Below, piece by piece: positions 58,852-64,000 of a stretch of 64,000 bases of DNA. Position numbers and translations under genes: made by a program. The notes beneath the pieces are model-generated. The model was not told where the DNA came from, ran no database searches, and saw only the letters and a program-made list of their open reading frames with translations. Each line of letters opens with the position of its first letter. Position 1 is the stretch's first letter. Source of the DNA: Plantago ovata (Eukaryota > Streptophyta > Magnoliopsida > Lamiales > Plantaginaceae); the NCBI GenBank assembly GCA_028274465.1, contig CM051458.1, positions 78,512,085 to 78,576,084 of the forward strand, given 5' to 3'.

Positions 58852-61800
58852 ATGTCCGAGGTTAACCCTAAGATCGTAGATCTTACCGATCTTCCGTCTT
58901 CTTCCGAATCATCGTCAACGAGCAGCAACTCTACTTCGTCAGATTCGGGATCCTCTTCCGAATCTTCCTTTGACATAGGGGGCGGAAATCAAGTTCCCTC
59001 CACCTCTCGGGTAGAGAGGAATGAAGCTGGTCCGAGTACCTCAGGCCGTCAGCTTTCCGTTTATCAACCTCCGCGCCGTAAGGTAGAACTCCCCTCACCT
59101 CTCCGGCTTCTTTGTAGATACGGGGGATACAATTATAGGTGTACCTCCAATCCTGACATAGAAGCTGATTTAGAACCTATCTATGCCTATCCACAACTAA
59201 CTTTTAGAGAGTCGGGGACCCCCAACCAGCCGACAATCCATGAAGTTGCGCCTCTTAGAGAGGTTCGTGTTGCTGCTTCTCCTGAGGCAGCTGGAGATGA
59301 TGGAGCTCAGGATAATCTTTCTGGAGGTGACGATGATGATGAAGCTAACCTTGGTGGGGACGGAGCTGAAGATGAAGTTGAGGAAGGTGGAGATGAACAG
59401 CCTCTGGAGGGTGAGGTACGGGAGTTCCGTGGCGCATTATTTCCCGTTCCGGACCATTTGGAACCGGCTCTCCGCAAGAGATATGAGCGACTGCGAGATG
59501 ACATTCATCTCTTCAGCGAAACTCGAGAGACTAATGCGGACGGATGGATTCCCACAATTGAGTCTAAAGTGACTGAGGATCAACTTCCGCTTCTTCGCCA
59601 AAGGTTCACTATTCCTGATGACATCGAGCTTATTGCTCCAGGCCCTGATGATGCTATATACAACTGTCCGGATGGGGCTTTGTCGTGCTTCGTCGTTTCT
59701 CTCGAGCTCGGATGGAGGATTCCGTTTGTCGAAGAGTTCGCCGCCATCTTCCGTGCTTTAGACATCACTCCGATGCAAGTTATGCCAATTTCTTTGGCTA
59801 ACTTGATATGCTTCGGAGTTCTCATGAAGATGAAGAATGAGCCGATTACGTTCTCTAACTTTACCCAGGCCTTCACCGTCTCGCTCTCTGGGACTTGCTA
59901 TTATTGGCAGTTCAAGCCTAGACAATATTTTTACTTTATCCTTGAGAGTCCGAACTCTCTGGGTTCCACCTGGTGGTCCAAGTATTTCTACTTCCGGTAC
60001 AAGCTAAAGGACGGAGCTCCGGAAAGTGAACGTAAATACTTCAATGTCCGGTACGATTTTAACAGAGAGGCTCCGGTAGACTACCGTCCGGTGCGTAACC
60101 ACTGGAGTCCGTGGGCTGCTGCCATGCGGGAGAAAAGCATATCTAAGAGGCCGGAAAAGTATTTCTTCTGTGTACTTACGATGCAGCCTCTTCCGGCTTT
60201 GCCAACCTTACGGACCCTGTAGACTTAGGCCCGTATCAGAATGATACTTTTGGTAAATAATGTTTAATGTGTCCCGCATCTTTCATATTTTTCCGCATCT
60301 CTCTTATTTCTTTTAATTATCCGCATGTTTAACCCTTCTCATCTTTCACTTTATTTGCAGAAAATTGGCTTGACTATTTAATGGCAGAGGCACGGAGACT
60401 CCAAGCTGCCATAGCTGCTAAGATGGCCGCTGAGAAGCAGAAACAGTTGAGGACAGGAACGACTAACCAGCTTACCGTTTTTCCCCAAGAACATCCGAAG
60501 GATGGGGTAAAATGGCGTCAAGAGGAGGACCGACGGAGAACTGCAAATCTTCCTCCTCAGAAGATGGAATCGAGCCGGAAAGACTTAGTTCCGGAAGAGG
60601 CCAAACGTCGTTCGGATAAGCAGAAGGCCGAGAAAAAAGGTGAAAAAGATGCTGCTAAGCCGCAGCCCAGGCAGCCCCGGAAGTCTAAAAACCAGGGAGC
60701 CACGGGAGCTGATGCCATGGACGTTGATCTGCCTGCTCCGCAACCTACTGCCACCGGCTCTTCTGCTCCGGCCCCTCCCGAGAAACTTATGGGAGATGCT
60801 TTCAAGGCCTCCAGGTCCGGAGTTGGTACCTCTTCCGCTGCTGTTCCGGTGGTTGACCCGTCGGGGAAAAATAAGCAAGTGGTCCAAGCCCCGGTCAAAT
60901 CAAAGAAGCGGAGGGGAGACGGTCCCGCGGTCTATGCGGACGATGCTGAGTTCGACCGTGAAACGGAGATTGTTCGCATTGCTTCCTTGGAGCAGTCTGA
61001 GCGCATCCGTTTGTTAGAGGAGTCTTTCTCTCAGGTATTATTCTTTTTCTTATCTTTTCTTCTCCGACTCTCCCCTTTGGTCTATTTCCGTACCTCATCT
61101 CAATTGTTTTCATTTGCAGCTTGGCCTTGCAGTACGGGCCGTCTCCGTCGCTGCTGAAAATGAAAAGTCCACTCTGGAAGGTAACCTTCATGCTTCCGAG
61201 CTTGAGAGGGTTGCTTTATCTGAGAAGCTCGCCACTATCCGAGTGAGCCTAGCTGAGGCGGAAGCCAAACTCCTCAAGATGGCCGAGCTAGAAAGTGAAG
61301 TGTCGGACCTCCAGAAACAGGTGGTGGAGACCTCAAAGCTTCGGGAGGAGTTATCCAAGCTTCAGGTTGCATATGACAAGCAACGTAAGAAGGTTGAAGG
61401 GTGCTTAGCTCTTATCCAGGACCAGCAAGAGACCCATGCTTGCTATATGAATATGCTGGGGCATTTCCACGACGCTCTGATGATCGGATTTGTTGGCTCC
61501 CGGAAGGATACAGTCCAAGACTTCCTCAAGAGCATCTCCTTCCAGTATGCTAAGGCCATGGGATATGATCAGGCCCGGGTAGACGGATTCAATGCATGCA
61601 TCGGACAACTTGAACTTGCGGGCCTCATTCCTACGGACCTTGACTGGGAAGCTAATAAGCTTGATATCTTCAAAGGGCCGGATGGTAGAGAAGATCTTCA
61701 GATTCCGAACATATCCAATGAGGAGCTCGGCAAGGACGAATTCGTAAGTCTTGTAGAGGGTAGCGATTTAAAGTTCACAAATCAAGATCCGCGTCTTCCT

Positions 61801-62286
61801 GGGTTCGTACCGGACGTTCTCCGATACTGGTATCTGATGCCTTTTGAAAAGTATGAGGAGGAGAATCGTGCTTGGCTAAATCTCCCGCACCCCGTAATTG
61901 GTCGACCTGCGGACTATAGTCTTTTTGATGAAGTTAAAACATTATGCAAAGAGTGGGAGCAGACACGGGAGGAACAAGAGATACGGAGGAGGGACGCAGA
62001 TCCGGAGGCCTGGGCGGCCGGAAATGTTGAGAGTTCTTTCAAGAACAATTTTTACATTCCGCCGTTTCCGACCGTTACTGAACTTAACAAGGATCCTTAT
62101 GCCCCTCTTCCTTGGCTGAGCTGGAAACTTCATCTTGAGGAGCTTGCTCGAGCAGCGGAGGAAGCTGAAGCTGCGGAGGCCCTTGCCCGAATGACTCAAG
62201 AAGCTCAGGAACAAGAGGCTCCAGATCGAATGGATGAAAATGAAGAATCTTCCAAGTTCTCACAGTCTCGGACTCGTGATGAATAG
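58852..62286 (+). CDS. Opposite-strand extra ORF of a Tat-like element, spliced
   Basis: Three exons: 58852-60252, 60361-61034, 61120-62286 (TAG), about 1,080 residues. Exon 1 has a Ser- and acid-rich head, then a block like the 'putative gypsy type transposon' domain (PF04195): CFVVSLELGWRIPFVEEF, LANLICFGVLMKM, YYWQFKPRQYFYF. Exon 2 is Ala/Lys/Gln-rich. Exon 3 begins with a long coiled coil (LEREALSEK-type heptads to about 61420) and ends in a second Ala/Glu-rich helix. Introns are short (about 108 and 85 bases) with GT..AG borders. Exon 1 lacks one base near 60170: its open frame stops at 60220, whereas the phase needed for exon 2 continues as TYDAASSGFANLTDP. So this copy is probably broken. 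Function of the family is unknown. Confidence 0.75.
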
Positions 62287-62841
62287 AAGCTTATGTTCCG
62301 GGGTATGCCCCGTTGTATCCTTTATTTTAAACAAGTGCCCAACATTCGGAAACTTATTTATTTTTCAGAGGTATTGCTTCCTTGCCTTTGTATTTTAAAC
62401 AAGTGCCTAAGATTCGGAACCTTAGCTTGTTTATTTTATTATTATTAATAAATAATAATTCTGTTTCGAACAAGTTCTTGAGATTCGGAACCTCTTCTTG
62501 TTTAATTCACTATTGATAAATAATAATTTTGTATATGTCAAACTAGAGATTCGGAACCTCTTACTAGACTTGTACTTTGCATCAAACTCCTCCGTATATG
62601 TCATGGTTCCGATAATCCTCTTATATGGAGGTTCGGATGTCCACACAAAGGAGGTTCTTATTCCAATTGAGTAACTAACTTGAGAATCGGAATATTAAAC
62701 TGGTTAGGCTCGGATCGGACGCTTGGGCTACTTTTCAAATCCGACGTAGATTTTTTGCAAAGTCATAGGGGTACGGAACTTTTGCGTCAAAATGTTTCCA
62801 ACGGATTCAAAATTTTCTAAAACTCTTCCTTTCCTCTGACT
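62287..62841. repeat. Short inverted repeats after the extra ORF
   Basis: Four variants of AACAAGTGCCTAAGATTCGG followed by AACCTTAGCTTGTTTATT occur at 62330-62600; each can fold as a hairpin, which might serve as a 3' end signal. No coding sequence. Confidence 0.55.
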
Positions 62842-63170
62842 TTATCCGACGCTCTTTTTGACGTAAAATATGCGAAGCTCTGGCGGTACTTATTTTAATA
62901 AGTTAAGACCTAAAAATTTCCTGGTGAAAATTTTTCGTCTTCGTCCGCCTCCTTATCCGACGCTCTTTTGACGTAAAATATGCGAAGCTCTAACGGGTAC
63001 TTATTTTAATAAGTTAAGACCTAAAAATTTTCCCGGTGAATTTTTTTGTCTTGGTCTGCCTCCTTATCCGACGCTCTTTTTGACGTAAAATATGCGAAGC
63101 TCTGGCGGTACTTATTTTAATAAGTTAAGACCTAAAAATTTTCCCGGTGAAAATGTTTCGTCTTGATCAT
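62842..63170. repeat. Three copies of a ~111-bp tandem repeat
   Basis: TTATCCGACGCTCTTTT begins near 62846, 62954 and 63064; each copy continues GACGTAAAATATGCGAAGCT and ends with TTCGTCTT or a close variant. It lies between the extra ORF and integrase, a place where Tat/Ogre elements often carry tandem repeats. Confidence 0.9.
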
Positions 63171-63483
63171 CTCTAACTTGTTTACCGATTAGCTTCGATA
63201 AATCTTCTCTCTCTCTCCTCATCTTGTTTTGGCTTCTTTATATTATAATAACAACTTTGTCTTATGAAATTGCTATCTTAATGTGAATTTGACGGAAATC
63301 TAAAATGCTAAGGCCGTAACAACATTGCATCAAACTGAATTGTTCATAAGTAGCTGTTAATGAATTTGACGGAAATCATTACAACTCTTTAGACAAATAA
63401 AAAGGTTCAAAAAAAGGAAAAATAAAACAAAATATCAAAGTTCCTAGGTGGTTTTCTACTCTCCCATCTTTGTTCTTCTTTCC
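63171..63483. other. Spacer between integrase and tandem repeat
   Basis: A repeated GAATTTGACGGAAAT (63285, 63362) is the only structure noted. It is the 3' flank of integrase. Confidence 0.5.
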
Positions 63484-64000
63484 TTAGGTGTAGAATTTCC
63501 TCAGGTTCTTGATGTTCCATGGTCTCTTCCATCCTTTATCTTCCTCATCTGCTAGCTCGTAGCTGCCATTGGCTCCTGCTTTGGTGATTTTGTACGGCCC
63601 TTTCCATTTTGTCTCAAGTTTGCCTGTTCCATCTTGCTGTGTTGCTTTCCTCAGTACCAGATCTCCCACTTGCAGCTCTCTGTTCTTCACATTCTTGTTG
63701 TAGCTTCTTGCCACTCTGTTCTGGTAGTTTATGATCCTCACTAGAGCAGTACTCCTTAGTTCCTCCAATGTGTCTAGGTCCATAACTCTTGCCTCATGAT
63801 TGTCTCCAGGTTCATAACCTTGTATCCTCAGGGTCTCTACCACTGCCTCTGCCGGGATCACAACCTCTGATCCATAGACCAAGTGAAATGGTGTTTCTTG
63901 AGTCGCTGTTCTTGAGGTAGTTCTGTATGCCCATAGAACTCCATCTAGCTCATCTACCCAATCTCCTTGGCATGCTTTAAGTCTCTTCTCAATAAGTTCC
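63484..64000 (-). CDS. Ty3/Gypsy integrase C-terminus (partial)
   Basis: Integrase inserts element DNA into the genome. The minus-strand frame is open from the window edge to TAA at 63484-63486. It reads GVLWAYRTTSRTATQETPF, then LVYGSEVVIPAE, the end of the catalytic core. The C-terminal DNA-binding part follows: NRELQVGDLVLRKA, GKLETKWKGPYKI, and a short tail. The GDLVLRK..WKGPY pattern is that of Tat/Athila-type Gypsy elements. The rest of pol lies beyond the right edge. It is undamaged as far as visible, and faces the extra ORF. Confidence 0.92.
   Translation of the reverse strand, partial: ELIEKRLKACQGDWVDELDGVLWAYRTTSRTATQETPFHLVYGSEVVIPAEAVVETLRIQGYEPGDNHEARVMDLDTLEELRSTALVRIINYQNRVARSYNKNVKNRELQVGDLVLRKATQQDGTGKLETKWKGPYKITKAGANGSYELADEEDKGWKRPWNIKNLRKFYT

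Noticed and set aside
59307..59504. Minus-strand Ser/Pro-rich ORF
   Set aside because: A shadow of the acid-rich part of the plus-strand extra ORF.

Overview
This is a stretch of plant nuclear DNA, almost certainly from a eudicot. It is AT-rich, its genes have several introns with GT..AG borders, it carries a plastid acyl-ACP thioesterase gene, and most of the rest is plant-type mobile DNA (L1-type LINE, Ty3/Gypsy, hAT, PIF/Harbinger, CACTA, Stowaway). No rRNA, canonical tRNA, operon or CRISPR was seen. I cannot fix the species.

Layout. 1-4.4 kb: an AGCTCC-rich repeat, a possible LTR, a tRNA-like SINE head and a frameshifted L1 LINE. 5.06-11.6 kb: a stromal-processing-peptidase-like (M16) gene on the minus strand, about 17 recognisable exons but broken by a frameshift; two of its introns hold a LINE piece and a hAT-type element. 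13.0-16.9 kb: an F-box fragment, possible organelle-derived DNA, and a second, nearly identical internal piece of the first LINE. 16.9-22.9 kb: a minus-strand Athila-like LTR element with gag-protease and an extra ORF but no visible reverse transcriptase or integrase.

23.4-30.5 kb is the gene island. It holds a complete four-exon RING-finger gene (+, 215 aa) and a complete seven-exon FATA acyl-ACP thioesterase gene (-, 370 aa), tail to tail, with every splice phase consistent.

31-36 kb: a hAT MITE and an unclassified ~3.5 kb element between perfect 16-bp direct repeats. 36.9-39 kb: exon remnants of an unrecognised gene. 39.3-45.3 kb: about nine tandem ~400-bp units, each carrying the same exon-like ORF on the minus strand, interrupted by a hAT element and a poly(A)-tailed retroposon. 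47-53.7 kb is a three-level nest: a PIF/Harbinger element (nearly intact transposase) inside a hAT-type element inside an L1 LINE, beside a CACTA fragment. 54-64 kb: a minisatellite, a solo-type LTR with a tRNA-Met-like primer site, and the 3' part of a Tat/Ogre-like Gypsy element. That element has integrase on the minus strand and a large, spliced, opposite-strand extra gene with its own TATA box; it runs off the right edge.

Only the RING and FATA genes look like working host genes. All splice sites, element borders and target-site duplications here were read by eye.
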